DNA of 64,000 nt from Flavobacteriales bacterium (lineage in GTDB: Bacteria; Bacteroidota; Bacteroidia; Flavobacteriales; BACL11), in NCBI GenBank assembly GCA_002705205.1, contig PAHP01000007.1:192122-256121 (forward strand), read 5' to 3'. The notes below the pieces were generated by a model that was not told the origin of the DNA, made no database searches, and saw only the letters and a program-made list of their open reading frames with translations. The stretch's first letter is position 1. The number at the start of each line of letters is the position of its first letter. Position numbers and translations under genes: made by a program. Of the stretch, positions 1 through 11,401 are shown piece after piece.

Positions 1-27
1 CTTATGATGAAACTTTGAAAACTATAT

Positions 28-1371
28 TTATAAGGTATTTTCTAGTTTCGGTTTTATTATTCTGAACCCATTTAAAAGCGCCTCTGATAATCTATCAACA
101 TGCGTTTGGTCTAGATTTGTCGAGAACATACAAGCACAAGTATTGATCATGAGTATGTTCTCTTTTAAAAATAAATAATCAAGTAACTCATTAATAATTA
201 CTTTGACCTCCTTTCCTTGGTAAGCTTCTCGGTATGTTCTCGGTTTATTTTTATTAAGATGTACTCTAAACATGGATCCAGCTCCAGTAACACAAGCTGG
301 TATTTCTGCTAAATTAATTGCTTCTTCAATTTGTTCTATTGCTTTTTTTGTAAGCTTATTTAAATTTAAAACAGCTTGCTTATCAAACAAGCTCATTGCT
401 GTATAGCCAGCAGTTATCGATATAGGGTTTGCAGAGAAAGTCCCTGAATGTGGATGTTTAATATTCGTCTCCCTAGGGTCAAGAACTTGCATTATCTCAG
501 CTTTACCAGCTAGAGCTCCAATAGGAAATCCTCCTCCAATAATTTTCCCTAATGCTGTTAGGTCTGGGTCTACATTATAATTTTCTTGTGCTCCAGAATA
601 GTTGACCCTGTATGTTACTACCTCATCAAACGCTAAGACTGCATTATTTTTTCTTGTCCATTTATAAATAGCCTCAATATATTCTTTTTTTGCTGGTATA
701 AGTCCTACTCTGTGAGGAACAAGATCAATCAAGACACACGCAATTTGATCAGCATTCTGATTTAATAGAGCAAGCGTTCTTTCAGTATCATTGTATGGAA
801 AAATAACCATGTCATTTAGAATGCCATCAGGAGTTTCTTCTACAACAGGAACAGGGTTTGGATTGTTAATATCTCCCCAGTTTGTAGGGTCTGAATTTTG
901 ACTTATTTCAGCATAGTCGTATGTCCCATGGTAAGAGCCTTCTGCTTTTGCAATTTTATGCTTGCCGGTATAAACTCTAGCTGTTTTTATCATTGTCATT
1001 ACAGCTTCAGTTCCAGAGTTCATAAATCGGATATTTTCAAAAGCTCTTGTTCTATTATTTAGCAGTTCAGCAAAACTAACTTCTATCTCTGAACCCATTG
1101 CAAATGCTGATCCTCTTTTTAATTGCTTTGTAACGGCTTCAACTATTTTAGGGTGAGAATGTCCATGAATCAAAGAAGCCATATTATTAGCAAAATCAAG
1201 CCTCTGACAACCATCAATATCTGTTATGTAACTTCCGTTAGCAGTTGATACGTAAAAAGGGTGAGGTTTACGAAAAATAGTATTTCTACTAACTCCACCT
1301 GTTAATACTTTGATTGCTCTTTCATATATTTTCTCGCTTTTTTTAGTTGTTTTATTTTTTTCAGTACTCAT
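28..1371 (-). CDS. PLP-dependent class III aminotransferase (GSA-aminotransferase-like)
   Basis: Fold-type I PLP enzyme of the class III aminotransferase/aminomutase family, 447 residues, presumably cytoplasmic. Visible landmarks are the phosphate-binding SGTEA at residues 119-123, the Asp-Glu pair that contacts the PLP pyridine ring in AFDEVV at 249-250, and the probable Schiff-base lysine K276 in ALGKIIGGG. The N-terminal GGVSRNTIF segment recalls glutamate-1-semialdehyde aminomutase (HemL), but the rest differs from a standard HemL, so I do not assign heme synthesis. The substrate is unknown; an amino-acid or amino-sugar transaminase is equally possible. It stands alone at the window edge, with a candidate -7 box about 56 bases upstream, and ends just inside the window. 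Confidence 0.8.
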   Translation of the reverse strand: MSTEKNKTTKKSEKIYERAIKVLTGGVSRNTIFRKPHPFYVSTANGSYITDIDGCQRLDFANNMASLIHGHSHPKIVEAVTKQLKRGSAFAMGSEIEVSFAELLNNRTRAFENIRFMNSGTEAVMTMIKTARVYTGKHKIAKAEGSYHGTYDYAEISQNSDPTNWGDINNPNPVPVVEETPDGILNDMVIFPYNDTERTLALLNQNADQIACVLIDLVPHRVGLIPAKKEYIEAIYKWTRKNNAVLAFDEVVTYRVNYSGAQENYNVDPDLTALGKIIGGGFPIGALAGKAEIMQVLDPRETNIKHPHSGTFSANPISITAGYTAMSLFDKQAVLNLNKLTKKAIEQIEEAINLAEIPACVTGAGSMFRVHLNKNKPRTYREAYQGKEVKVIINELLDYLFLKENILMINTCACMFSTNLDQTHVDRLSEALLNGFRIIKPKLENTL

Positions 1372-1426
1372 AATTTATTCTCATTTTTCTTGTATTTAAA
1401 TAAGCAAGCTTCAGTATGTTCTTGTA

Positions 1427-1434
1427 CAAAATTA
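1427..1434 (-). promoter_or_regulatory. Candidate -7 box for the aminotransferase gene
   Basis: Read on the minus strand this is TAATTTTG, a perfect match to the Bacteroidota -7 consensus TAnnTTTG, 56 bases before the start codon at 1371. No clear -33 TTG was found at normal spacing, so support is weak. The same gap also holds a small hairpin at 1536-1551 (two AGATCT arms, four-base loop) of unknown role. Confidence 0.3.
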
Positions 1435-1564
1435 AAATCTACATTTGGAGCTAATTAATAGATTATTTCTGTAATAAACAAGCTTAAAGAGGTTACTATT
1501 ATCAACAAATTGTTAAATTTAGTATGAATTTGATAAGATCTAAAAAGATCTGGGGTTTAGAATA

Positions 1565-1595
1565 AAAAAGTCCCTAACATTAGTAGGGACTTTTT
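1565..1595 (-). terminator. Bidirectional rho-independent terminator after groEL
   Basis: A perfect 12-bp inverted repeat (arms 1565-1576 and 1584-1595, seven-base loop) with AAAAA and TTTTT at its outer ends. It lies 22 bases beyond the groEL stop codon and would end the groES-groEL transcript. Because it has a T run on either strand, it would also stop transcription arriving from the left. Confidence 0.85.
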
Positions 1596-1617
1596 CTAAA
1601 TATATAAGTAATTCTTT

Positions 1618-3255
<1,638 letters not shown>

Positions 3256-3537
3256 TTATTTTATAATTGCTAATATATCAGACTCTTTCATAATCATATA
3301 GTCTTCTCCATTATATCTTAGTTCAGTTCCTGCATATTTTCCATAAAGGATATTGTCACCAACTTTTACGGTAATAGGGTTCTCTTTTGTCCCTTTTCCT
3401 ACTGCTATAACAGTTCCTTTTTGTGGTTTTTCTTGAGCTGTATCTGGTATAATAATCCCAGATGCTGTTGTTGTTTCTGCTTCAGCTTGTTGTATGATAA
3501 CTCTATCTGCTAAAGGTGTAATATTAATTCTTGCCAT
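3256..3537 (-). CDS. groS: 10-kDa co-chaperonin GroES
   Basis: Heptameric lid of the GroEL chamber. At 93 residues it has the normal length. It begins with the typical [12 protein letters not shown] strand, has a mobile-loop region around [15 protein letters not shown] (residues 19-33), and ends with the conserved [17 protein letters not shown] segment. It lies immediately upstream of groEL with a 6-base gap and 112 bases downstream of secG. No convincing TAnnTTTG promoter was found in that gap. Confidence 0.98.
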   Translation of the reverse strand: MARINITPLADRVIIQQAEAETTTASGIIIPDTAQEKPQKGTVIAVGKGTKENPITVKVGDNILYGKYAGTELRYNGEDYMIMKESDILAIIK

Positions 3538-3649
3538 TTTTTATTTTTTTATTTTAAATATTCTATTTGCATAAAGTATGCCAGAGCTTCTCTTATTGAA
3601 AATAACTGAAATTTTGTCAGAATAATATCTTAAGAAGACTTTTTTATTA

Positions 3650-3970
3650 CTATTCATCAATTGGAGCTGTAGGTAGATTTGGTATTACAGCATCATCAAT
3701 TTGTTCTTGTGCTTTTATTTCTGTTGATTCTTCCAACGTGTTTCTTGGTATAGCAAAGTTAGAAGCTAATGAGAGAGCAATTAGAGTAATTGCTAAGGTC
3801 CAAGTTGCTTTTTCAAGAAAATCAGTAGTTTTCTTAGCTCCCATAATCTGATTCCCTGCTCCGCCCCCGAAAGATGAAGATAGCCCACCTCCCTTAGGAT
3901 TCTGAACTAAAACAACTAGTACTAAAAGTACAGAAGTAATAATGATAAGTATTGCAAAAACAGTATACAT
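3650..3970 (-). CDS. secG: Preprotein translocase subunit SecG
   Basis: Small inner-membrane subunit of the SecYEG channel, 106 residues. Two membrane segments are visible, at about residues 3-23 and 55-72. Between them lies the hallmark cytoplasmic loop with VQNPKGGGLSSSFGGG and GNQIMGAKKTTDFLEKATW. The acidic tail after residue 75 is an extension often seen in Bacteroidota SecG. The start codon lies 1 base from the end of the upstream gene, so it is co-transcribed with the lptE-side genes. Confidence 0.97.
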   Translation of the reverse strand: MYTVFAILIIITSVLLVLVVLVQNPKGGGLSSSFGGGAGNQIMGAKKTTDFLEKATWTLAITLIALSLASNFAIPRNTLEESTEIKAQEQIDDAVIPNLPTAPIDE

Positions 3971-3971
3971 A

Positions 3972-4637
3972 TTATTTATTATTTAATTTATTTATTAATT
4001 GAATTTGGTCTGCAAAGAAACTACTTTTTTCTGGATATTTCAAGATTAATTTATTATAAGCTAAAATAGCTTTGTTGTAATGTCCTTGCTCTAGGTAAAC
4101 TCTTGCTAAAGTAGGAGTTACTAAATTATCATTCTCAATTAAACTTTCTTTTGCAATATCTACCGGTTTAAAGAATCTCTCTTTTTTTGGTTTGCTTATA
4201 CTTATGTTCCTGTCAATAAAGTTATCTATTAGGTTTTTTCTTTTTGGGTCTTTATTTCTGTCAATTTTTTTTATATTAGATAAAACTAACCATTCTGAAA
4301 AAGAGTGCATTTCATCTTCATGAAATTCTAATGGGGTTCCGATTTTAAGAGATTGTTCGATCTCTCTGTCTTCTTTATAGGGCTCTGTTCTTTCTTCTTG
4401 ATTTTTATCAAGTGTAATTAAGTTAAATAGCTTTTGTCTGTCAATAGAGTAAGAGGCGGCTTTCTTCAGTTGTCTATTATATCTAACACTCTTAATATTT
4501 AAAAGTCCTTTAGCTAGTAATAGCTGCCCAGTTTGGAAGTAAGGGTGCTCAGCAAGTAATTTATCTAATTCAGAAATATCTGAACTGCTAATTAGTCTAG
4601 GTTTTTGAATAAGAGAAAATATTTTTTTAGAGTCCAT
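3972..4637 (-). CDS. Conserved hypothetical protein, helical-repeat (TPR-like)
   Basis: 221-residue protein with no signal peptide, probably cytoplasmic. The first 70 residues are helical, with a LAEHPYFQTGQLLLAKGLL motif. The C-terminal third (about residues 168-215) has a TPR-like helix pair: TPTLARVYLEQGHYNKAI followed by AYNKLILKYPEKSSFFADQI. The middle is charged and low in complexity. The same type of gene sits between lptE and secG in other Bacteroidota, so a link to envelope biogenesis is plausible but unproven. Its ATG overlaps the lptE stop codon by one base (TAATG), indicating translational coupling. Confidence 0.75.
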   Translation of the reverse strand: MDSKKIFSLIQKPRLISSSDISELDKLLAEHPYFQTGQLLLAKGLLNIKSVRYNRQLKKAASYSIDRQKLFNLITLDKNQEERTEPYKEDREIEQSLKIGTPLEFHEDEMHSFSEWLVLSNIKKIDRNKDPKRKNLIDNFIDRNISISKPKKERFFKPVDIAKESLIENDNLVTPTLARVYLEQGHYNKAILAYNKLILKYPEKSSFFADQIQLINKLNNK

Positions 4638-5134
4638 TACCAGTTGACAAATGCTTTATTAAATATATCTTCAATTAATTCTTTTGTAATTTCTTCAATC
4701 AAGATTTCTTCTACATCAGCTAAGTTCTCTGAACTATCAAAATCACGATATCGATTAAATAAGCTTTCAAAATTTTTTTCATTATCAATACTATTATTAT
4801 ATTTAATCTTTACTCCTATTGTAAGTCTATTCTGAGCAGCGCTTTCATTTGCTTTTATTGCCATTGGTTTTATCTGGTATTTAGTTATCTGCCCACTAAA
4901 AGAAAGATCCCCTTGATTCTCTGTTAGATCAAGGCTAGTTTGTGCTAAGAAAATATCTTTTAGGCCCTCAGTGATTATTTGGTTTAATGATGCTGGTGTA
5001 TTTCCTGCTTTTGTAGTAATATATTCTACTGAAACTGTTTTTGCATCAGCAGGGATAGATGCTCCTGTGAAAGAGTATATTCCACATGAAACAAGGACGA
5101 TATTTATTCCAATTATGTAAATTATATTTCTCAT
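4637..5134 (-). CDS. lptE: LPS-assembly lipoprotein LptE
   Basis: Outer-membrane lipoprotein that plugs the LptD barrel during lipopolysaccharide export. At 165 residues it matches Bacteroidota LptE. It has a lipoprotein signal peptide with the lipobox VSC, Cys17 being the predicted lipidated residue, followed by GIYSFTGASIPADAKTVSVE, the family's typical first strand. The segments SLNQIITEGLKDIFLAQTSL and GDLSFSGQITKYQIKP also fit. It overlaps the next gene and starts directly after the sigma-54 activator gene, which places it inside a miaB-to-secG operon. Confidence 0.9.
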   Translation of the reverse strand: MRNIIYIIGINIVLVSCGIYSFTGASIPADAKTVSVEYITTKAGNTPASLNQIITEGLKDIFLAQTSLDLTENQGDLSFSGQITKYQIKPMAIKANESAAQNRLTIGVKIKYNNSIDNEKNFESLFNRYRDFDSSENLADVEEILIEEITKELIEDIFNKAFVNW

Positions 5135-6307
5135 TTATAGTCCAAATTCTTTTAGTTTTCTATACAAGGTTCTCTCCGATATTCCTAGCTCTGCAGCTGC
5201 ATCTTTTCTTTTCCCTTTATGTTTTGTTAATGATTTCTCAATTAATCTTTTCTCTTGCTGAAATAATGATAGTGACTCTTCAACTTCAATAGTTTTTGGT
5301 TCGTTTTGATGCTCTAGAGGAGTTTCGGTATAATCTTTTTCATGAAAAATAGTAGGATTTATTGATTGCATAATATCAGTATTTCCTTCTTTTTTTATCA
5401 AATCAAAAGTAATCTTTTTTAGTTCTGTTAGGTCTCTTTTCATATCAAACAGAACCTTATATAAGATTTCTCTCTCTGATAAATCAGCTTTATTTTCATC
5501 TTTATATTTGACAAGGCTGCTATTCTTAATATTAGGTAATTGCTCTTGTAGTTTATTAGAATCGATCATTCTTTCTTGCTCTATAACAGATAATTGTGCG
5601 ACAAAGTTTCTTAATTGCCTAATATTTCCTGGCCAATTATAATTTTTAAGGACCTCAACTGCATCATTAGTTAGTCTTACGGGTGGTGTGTTATATTGGT
5701 CCGCGAAATCAGCAGAGAATTTTCTAAATAGTAAATTGATATCATCTCCTCTGTCTCTAAGAGCTGGAAGGTTAATACTGATAGTATTCAGTCGATAGTA
5801 AAGGTCTTCTCTGAATTTTCCTTTCTTTACTGCTTCAGGAAGATTTACATTTGTAGCGGCAATAATTCTGACATTAATTTTCTGAGCTATTGAAGATCCA
5901 ACCTTTATAATTTCTCCATTTTCTAATACACGTAATAATCTGGCTTGTGATGCAATTGGTAGTTCTCCAACCTCATCTAAGAAGATTGTTCCTTCATTAG
6001 CCGATTCGAAATATCCTTTTCTGCTGTCATGAGCTCCTGTGAATGATCCTTTTTCATGCCCAAAAAGCTCACTATCGATAGTTCCTTCAGGTATTGCTCC
6101 ACAGTTTACTGCAATATAGGGGTTATGCTTTCTTTTGCTGTTTTGATGAATAATTTTAGGGATACTTTCTTTTCCGGTTCCACTTTCACCAACAACCAAA
6201 ATGGATATATCAGTAGGAGCTACTTGTAATGAAACATCAATTGCTCTTTCAATTCCTGGACTATTTCCTATTATTCCAAATTTTTGTTTTGCTTGTTTTG
6301 AATTCAT
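5135..6307 (-). CDS. Sigma-54-dependent transcriptional activator without a sensor domain
   Basis: 390-residue enhancer-binding protein that would remodel sigma-54 RNA polymerase with ATP energy. The AAA+ domain starts almost at the N-terminus: Walker A GESGTGKE at 40-47, the sigma-54 contact loop GSFTGA at 87-92 (usual form GAFTGA) and Walker B IFLDE near 108-112. A central charged linker (about 260-345) is followed by a C-terminal Fis-type helix-turn-helix, [20 protein letters not shown]. There is no receiver, GAF or PAS domain, so activity may be set by expression or by a partner. It lies 2 bases after miaB and abuts lptE. Confidence 0.93.
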   Translation of the reverse strand: MNSKQAKQKFGIIGNSPGIERAIDVSLQVAPTDISILVVGESGTGKESIPKIIHQNSKRKHNPYIAVNCGAIPEGTIDSELFGHEKGSFTGAHDSRKGYFESANEGTIFLDEVGELPIASQARLLRVLENGEIIKVGSSIAQKINVRIIAATNVNLPEAVKKGKFREDLYYRLNTISINLPALRDRGDDINLLFRKFSADFADQYNTPPVRLTNDAVEVLKNYNWPGNIRQLRNFVAQLSVIEQERMIDSNKLQEQLPNIKNSSLVKYKDENKADLSEREILYKVLFDMKRDLTELKKITFDLIKKEGNTDIMQSINPTIFHEKDYTETPLEHQNEPKTIEVEESLSLFQQEKRLIEKSLTKHKGKRKDAAAELGISERTLYRKLKEFGL

Positions 6308-6309
6308 GA

Positions 6310-7755
6310 CTAAATTACTTTACCTATTAATGTCGCAGAAGTGCATTTCTCAATTTTTACCATTACATACTCTCCTAAATGATAATCTCCTCTCTCAAAG
6401 ATTACTGTTGAGTTATAAGTGGTCCTTCCGTATAAATGCATGTTAGATTTTTTAGAAACCCCTTCGATAAGAACTTCATAAGTTTTTCCTATTTTTTCTT
6501 TCATATGTAATAGAGAATGTTTTTGTTGCTTGTCAATTATTTCTGATAATCGTCTTTGTTTTATTTCTTCAGGAATATCATCTTCTATTCTTGCGGCAGG
6601 AGTATTAGGTCTTTCGGAATACTTAAACATATAACCGTAGTCATATTTTACATAATCCATTAATGATAATGTTTCTGCATGTTCTGCTTCAGTTTCAGAA
6701 CAAAATCCAGTAATTATATCCATTGAAATAGCACAATCTGGGATCCGCTGCTTTATATTATCAATTAAAGCTATGTATTGATCTCTATTATAGCCTCTTT
6801 TCATAAGTTTTAAGATTCTAGTACTTCCAGATTGTACAGGAAGATGGATGTAATTACAAATATTATTATATTTAGCCATCGTCTCAATTACATCTATACT
6901 CATGTCTTGAGGGTTTGATGTTGAGAATCTGATTCTTAGAAGCGGGTTAGCTTTTGCAATTATATCTAGTAGATTTGCGAATTTAGTGCAATTTAATTGA
7001 TTTTCTTTTGAAGCATTTTTAAAATTTTTCTTTGCGCCTCCTCCATACCAAAGATAGGAATCTACATTTTGCCCTAGAAGTGTAACTTCTCTATATCCAT
7101 CATTGAATAGATCTGTGCACTCTTTTAGAATACTGTCAGGGTCCCTGCTTCTTTCTCTTCCTCTAGTAAATGGTACAACACAAAAAGAACACATATTGTC
7201 GCATCCTCTTGTGATTGAGACAAATGCAGTTACTCCATTTCCTCCTATTCTGACAGGGGTAACATCAGCATATGTCTCTTCTAATGATAGAATAACATTT
7301 ATTGCCTTCTTTCCATCTTTTACTTCTCTTATTAAATTAGGCAAATCTCTATATGCGTCTGGGCCTACAACAATATCAACCAGTTTTTCTTCTTCTAGGA
7401 ATTTCTCTTTTAATCTTTCAGCCATGCATCCTAAAACTCCTACTAACATTTTTGGGTTCTTATCTCTTTTAATGGAGTTGTAGAACTCTAATCTTTTTCG
7501 TACTGTTAATTCTGCTTTTTCACGAATAGAGCAGGTATTCACAAATACAATATCAGCTGCAATTATATTTTGAGTTGTGGAGAACCCTTCTTTTTTTAAT
7601 ATTGAAGCAACTATTTCGCTGTCCGAGAAATTCATTTGGCAGCCATAGCTTTCAATATAAATTTTCTTAGTTGATTTTTTAGCTACAGGAATGTTCAAGA
7701 TCTCACCTTGCTTGCTTTCATCAATTTCTTTTTTTAACAGTTCTTTGCTATTCAT
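6310..7755 (-). CDS. miaB: tRNA-2-methylthio-N6-isopentenyladenosine synthase MiaB
   Basis: Radical-SAM methylthiotransferase that turns i6A37 into ms2i6A37 in tRNAs reading UNN codons. Counting from the ATG at 7755 it has 481 residues. The auxiliary cluster ligands are Cys39 (SYGCQMN), Cys75 (NTCSIRE) and Cys110 (LGCMAE). The radical-SAM CxxxCxxC is Cys185, Cys189 and Cys192 ([10 protein letters not shown]). A TRAM domain fills the last 65 residues. An upstream in-frame TTG at 7776 would add seven residues, but that TTG is itself part of the -7 promoter box, so the ATG is the better start. First gene of the miaB-to-groEL run. Confidence 0.97.
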   Translation of the reverse strand: MNSKELLKKEIDESKQGEILNIPVAKKSTKKIYIESYGCQMNFSDSEIVASILKKEGFSTTQNIIAADIVFVNTCSIREKAELTVRKRLEFYNSIKRDKNPKMLVGVLGCMAERLKEKFLEEEKLVDIVVGPDAYRDLPNLIREVKDGKKAINVILSLEETYADVTPVRIGGNGVTAFVSITRGCDNMCSFCVVPFTRGRERSRDPDSILKECTDLFNDGYREVTLLGQNVDSYLWYGGGAKKNFKNASKENQLNCTKFANLLDIIAKANPLLRIRFSTSNPQDMSIDVIETMAKYNNICNYIHLPVQSGSTRILKLMKRGYNRDQYIALIDNIKQRIPDCAISMDIITGFCSETEAEHAETLSLMDYVKYDYGYMFKYSERPNTPAARIEDDIPEEIKQRRLSEIIDKQQKHSLLHMKEKIGKTYEVLIEGVSKKSNMHLYGRTTYNSTVIFERGDYHLGEYVMVKIEKCTSATLIGKVI

Positions 7756-7773
7756 TGTTCTTAATATTATTTG

Positions 7774-7781
7774 CAAAAATA
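7774..7781 (-). promoter_or_regulatory. -7 promoter box of miaB
   Basis: On the minus strand the bases read TATTTTTG, a perfect TAnnTTTG -7 box, 18 bases upstream of the miaB ATG at 7755. It also rules out the TTG start at 7776, because the start codon would lie inside the promoter. It probably serves the whole miaB-to-secG run. Confidence 0.6.
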
Positions 7782-7916
7782 GTAAAAATATGACAATGTG
7801 TCAGTTATGGATTTACTTATATTATATATAATATAATTCAAATTGACAGTGATTTTGATTTTTTTTATTCAAAAAAAGTTCCTTTAATTTGCAGGAAATT
7901 TTGAAAAGTATTTTTT

Positions 7917-10241
7917 ATGGCAAAGAATTTGGTAATTGTAGAGTCTCCTGCTAAAAAGAAGATTATTCAGGGATATCTTGGTAAAGATTATTTAGTTGAA
8001 TCAAGTGTTGGGCATATTAGAGACCTACCAAAAAAAGGAGGTATGGGTATTGATGTTGAGAATGGTTTTCATCCTAACTATGTAATATCAGAAGATAAAA
8101 AAAAGGTAGTTAGCCATCTTAAAGTTGTTGCAAAAAAAGCTGAGACTGTTTGGCTTGCAACTGATGAGGATCGTGAGGGAGAGGCTATTGCTTGGCATTT
8201 AACAGAAGCCTTAAATCTAGATGCGAATTCTACTAAAAGAATTGTTTTTCATGAGATTACTAAAAAGGCAATTACCCGTGCAGTAGAAAACCCTAGAATA
8301 TTAGATGCTAATTTGGTAAATGCACAGCAGGCTAGGCGTGTTTTGGATAGATTGGTTGGATTTGAGCTTTCACCGGTTCTTTGGAGAAAAGTAAAACAAG
8401 GCCTTTCTGCTGGTCGAGTACAATCAGTTGCGGTACGTTTAATTGTTGAGCGTGAGAATGAGATTGCTGAGTTCAAGCCAATATCATCTTATAAAGTAAT
8501 AGCATTCTTTATTAATTCTGAGGGTAAGGTGCTAAAATCAGAGTTGCCACAACGATTTAAGAATAATTCTGAAGCGTATTCTTTTATGCAGAAGTGTAAG
8601 GATGCAACTTTCTCGGTTGAATCATTGGAAAAGAAACCAGCGAAGAAATCTCCAACCGCACCATTTACAACCTCTACTTTGCAGCAAGAAGCATCAAGAA
8701 AGCTTGGTTTTTCTGTTTCACAAACTATGATGGTTGCACAGAAGTTATATGAGGCAGGTAGAATTACTTATATGAGAACTGATAGTGTAAATTTATCAGA
8801 GGATGCATTGAATGCTGCAAAAAAAGAGATTACTAGTTTATATGGCGCTGAGTATGCCCAAAGAAGAGTATACACAAAGAAAGTAAAGGGTGCTCAGGAG
8901 GCACATGAAGCAATCCGTCCTTCTTATATGAATAATAAGACAGTTGATGGAGATAGTTCACATCAAAGGTTATATGATTTGATATGGAAAAGAACTATTT
9001 CGTCACAAATGGCTGATGCGCAATTTGACCGGACGACTGTAAAAATTAATATTTCAAATACTTCAGAGGAATTTGTAGCAAAAGGAGAGGTAATTACTTT
9101 TGAAGGGTTTATGAAAGTTTATTTAGAAGGTAAGGATGATGAAAATGAAGAGCAAAAGGGAATGCTTCCTCTCTTAGAAGTAGGTGAAACCTTAGCTCTT
9201 TCTGAAGCATCTGCGTTAGAGCAGTTTACAAGGCCTCCATCAAGGTATGCAGAAGCAAGTTTGGTAAAAAAGATGGAAGAGCTTGGTATTGGAAGACCTT
9301 CAACATATGCCGCTACAATTACAACGATTCAAAAAAGAGGATATATTGAGAAAGAAAACAAAGATGGTTTTGAGAGAATTTCTCAAATGATTGAATTGAA
9401 AAATGGAATCCTTAAAAGATTAGAAAAAACTTCTATTTCTGGTGCAGAGAGTAAAAAATTATTTCCTACTGATGTTGGTATTGTTGTAACAGATTTCCTT
9501 GTAGAGCATTTTTCAGACGTTATGCAATATAGTTTTACTGCATCTGTCGAGACAGAATTTGATGAAATTGCTGAGGGGAAGAAAGTCTGGAATGAAATGA
9601 TTGCATCATTCTATGGTGGATTTAAAGAAAAAGTTGTTGATGTGATAGGAAATGTAGGCAAAGCATCAGGAGAGAAAGACTTAGGTTTTGATCCTGAAAC
9701 AGGAACTAAGATAATTGCTCGTATTGGGCCTTTCGGTCCTATGGTCCAGATGGGAGAGAAGCAAGACGATGAGAATGCTCCAAAACCAAAGTTTGCTTCT
9801 TTAATTAAGGGGCAGACTCTCCAGTCTATTACACTAGAAGAAGCGCTTGATTTATTTAAGCTTCCTAGAAATGTTGGAGAGTGGGAAGGTAAAGAAATTG
9901 TTGCTTCTGTTGGTAGATTTGGGCCATACTTAAGATATGATGGGAAGTTTACATCAATAAAGAAAACAGATGAAGAAGATCCGTTAACAATATCGCTAGA
10001 TAGATCTATAGAATTAATAAAAATTAAAATTCAAGCTGATAAGGATCGATTAATTGCTAATTTTGATGGCGATCCTTTGATTCAAGTTTTAAATGGAAGA
10101 TATGGTCCTTTTGTTCAGGTATCTCCTGCTAAAGGGAAAAAGATAAACCTGAAAATTCCTAAAGGAGCTGACCCAAAAGATCTAACTAGAGAAGATTGTG
10201 TTAATTTATGGGAAAATAAAACAACTAATAAGTCAAAATGA
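7917..10241 (+). CDS. topA: DNA topoisomerase I
   Basis: Type IA topoisomerase that relaxes negative supercoils. It has 774 residues. The N-terminal Toprim domain has the catalytic VIVESPAKKK glutamate and the metal site TDEDREGEAI. The active-site tyrosine is Y285 in GRITYMRTDSV, and the LPTDVG-type segment appears as LFPTDVGIVV. The C-terminus lacks Cys4 zinc fingers and instead carries three Gly-rich repeats centred on IGPFGPMVQM, VGRFGPYLRY and NGRYGPFVQV, as usual in Bacteroidota. Its stop codon overlaps the next gene's start (ATGA). An imperfect -7 box (TTAATTTG) lies at 7884-7891. Confidence 0.98.
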   Translation: MAKNLVIVESPAKKKIIQGYLGKDYLVESSVGHIRDLPKKGGMGIDVENGFHPNYVISEDKKKVVSHLKVVAKKAETVWLATDEDREGEAIAWHLTEALNLDANSTKRIVFHEITKKAITRAVENPRILDANLVNAQQARRVLDRLVGFELSPVLWRKVKQGLSAGRVQSVAVRLIVERENEIAEFKPISSYKVIAFFINSEGKVLKSELPQRFKNNSEAYSFMQKCKDATFSVESLEKKPAKKSPTAPFTTSTLQQEASRKLGFSVSQTMMVAQKLYEAGRITYMRTDSVNLSEDALNAAKKEITSLYGAEYAQRRVYTKKVKGAQEAHEAIRPSYMNNKTVDGDSSHQRLYDLIWKRTISSQMADAQFDRTTVKINISNTSEEFVAKGEVITFEGFMKVYLEGKDDENEEQKGMLPLLEVGETLALSEASALEQFTRPPSRYAEASLVKKMEELGIGRPSTYAATITTIQKRGYIEKENKDGFERISQMIELKNGILKRLEKTSISGAESKKLFPTDVGIVVTDFLVEHFSDVMQYSFTASVETEFDEIAEGKKVWNEMIASFYGGFKEKVVDVIGNVGKASGEKDLGFDPETGTKIIARIGPFGPMVQMGEKQDDENAPKPKFASLIKGQTLQSITLEEALDLFKLPRNVGEWEGKEIVASVGRFGPYLRYDGKFTSIKKTDEEDPLTISLDRSIELIKIKIQADKDRLIANFDGDPLIQVLNGRYGPFVQVSPAKGKKINLKIPKGADPKDLTREDCVNLWENKTTNKSK

Positions 10242-11401
10242 TGATAGAAATCCAATCTTATTTTAATCCAGTTAGTTTGGCACTTTATTCTGATAAAGAT
10301 AGATGGGAAACTACTCAGATTGGCAGGAATGTTGATACGTATTTAGAGGGGCGGTTCCCAGAAGTTAGATTTGCTGAGATCGCTATTTTTAACGTGCCTG
10401 AATATGAGGGATCCAAAAATACTACTGTAGAAAATGATTGTAAGATTAGAGAGACATTTTATTCTTTTCATCATGATAATTTACCTAGAGTTGCTGATTT
10501 AGGTGTAATGCAATTAATGCCAAGCAGAAAAGAATCATTTAAAGTAATTCAAACTGTATGTGAGGTATTATTACAAGATGGAATAATTCCAATAATTATT
10601 GGTGGAGGACATGATGTAAGTTATGCTATATATAAGGCTTATGCAGCAATGGATAAATATATTACCTTGTCAGCTGTTGATAGTAAATTTGATGTAGGAC
10701 TAGAGGATGATAATCTAGCATCTTTCTCACATTTAGGAAAGATGTTGGCGCATAAACCTAGCCATCTTTTTCATTATGTGAATTTGGCGTATCAATCTTA
10801 TTTTGTTTCTGAAATGACAACTGATATGTTAAGGTCAATGAATTTTGATGTTATTAGGCTTGGCGATTTGAGGATGAATTTTCATGAAGTTGAGCCAATT
10901 ATGCGGAATACGGATTTTTTGAGCTTTGATATATCGTCTATTCAGTATGCTTATGCATCAGCAAATGTTTATTCTTCACCAAATGGATTAACAGGAGAGG
11001 ATTCTTGTAAGATTATGAGATATGCAGGTGTAAGTGATAAGGTTACAGCAGTTGGGCTATTTGAGTATAATCAAGGTATTGATACAGATAATCAAACGGC
11101 CTATTTATTAGCTCAGATGATTTGGTATTTTATTGACGGATATAAGATAAGGAAGAACGAGTTAAATCCGAATCTAAAGAATTGTGTTAAATATACGGTA
11201 GCTTTTGAAGATGGTAAGAATCAGATTACATTTTATAAGAGTCAAAGTAGTGGCAGATGGTGGATGGGGGTTCCTTATAAGAAATCGGGATCTAAAAAAG
11301 TGCTAAATTACTATATTGCATGTTCTTACCGTGATTATGAGATTGCTAATCAGGGTGATATTCCTGATAGATGGCTCAAAACTTATTATAAATTTCTGTA
11401 A
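10238..11401 (+). CDS. Arginase/formimidoylglutamase-fold protein with an altered metal site
   Basis: 387-residue ureohydrolase-fold protein, translationally coupled to topA by a 4-base overlap. The fold is recognised by IIIGGGHDVSYA (His125, first metal ligand) and by two later loops at the usual positions. However, the canonical DAHxD is here DSKFD (148-152), with Lys150 in place of a Mn-binding His. The canonical SxDxD loop is SFDIS, with Ser in place of the last Asp. Two of the six usual binuclear-manganese ligands therefore appear to be missing. Automatic annotation may call it formimidoylglutamase, but no other histidine-degradation gene is nearby and catalysis is doubtful. It is probably a conserved non-canonical family member. 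Confidence 0.75.
   Translation: MMIEIQSYFNPVSLALYSDKDRWETTQIGRNVDTYLEGRFPEVRFAEIAIFNVPEYEGSKNTTVENDCKIRETFYSFHHDNLPRVADLGVMQLMPSRKESFKVIQTVCEVLLQDGIIPIIIGGGHDVSYAIYKAYAAMDKYITLSAVDSKFDVGLEDDNLASFSHLGKMLAHKPSHLFHYVNLAYQSYFVSEMTTDMLRSMNFDVIRLGDLRMNFHEVEPIMRNTDFLSFDISSIQYAYASANVYSSPNGLTGEDSCKIMRYAGVSDKVTAVGLFEYNQGIDTDNQTAYLLAQMIWYFIDGYKIRKNELNPNLKNCVKYTVAFEDGKNQITFYKSQSSGRWWMGVPYKKSGSKKVLNYYIACSYRDYEIANQGDIPDRWLKTYYKFL

Noticed and set aside
3538-3649. CIRCE heat-shock operator before groES
   Set aside because: No inverted repeat resembling TTAGCACTC-N9-GAGTGCTAA is present in the gap.
7103-7483. 126-residue plus-strand frame inside miaB
   Set aside because: Antisense to conserved radical-SAM coding sequence; no start context or family resemblance.
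7756-7776. Upstream TTG start adding seven residues to MiaB
   Set aside because: The TTG is part of the predicted -7 promoter box; the ATG at 7755 gives a normal N-terminus.
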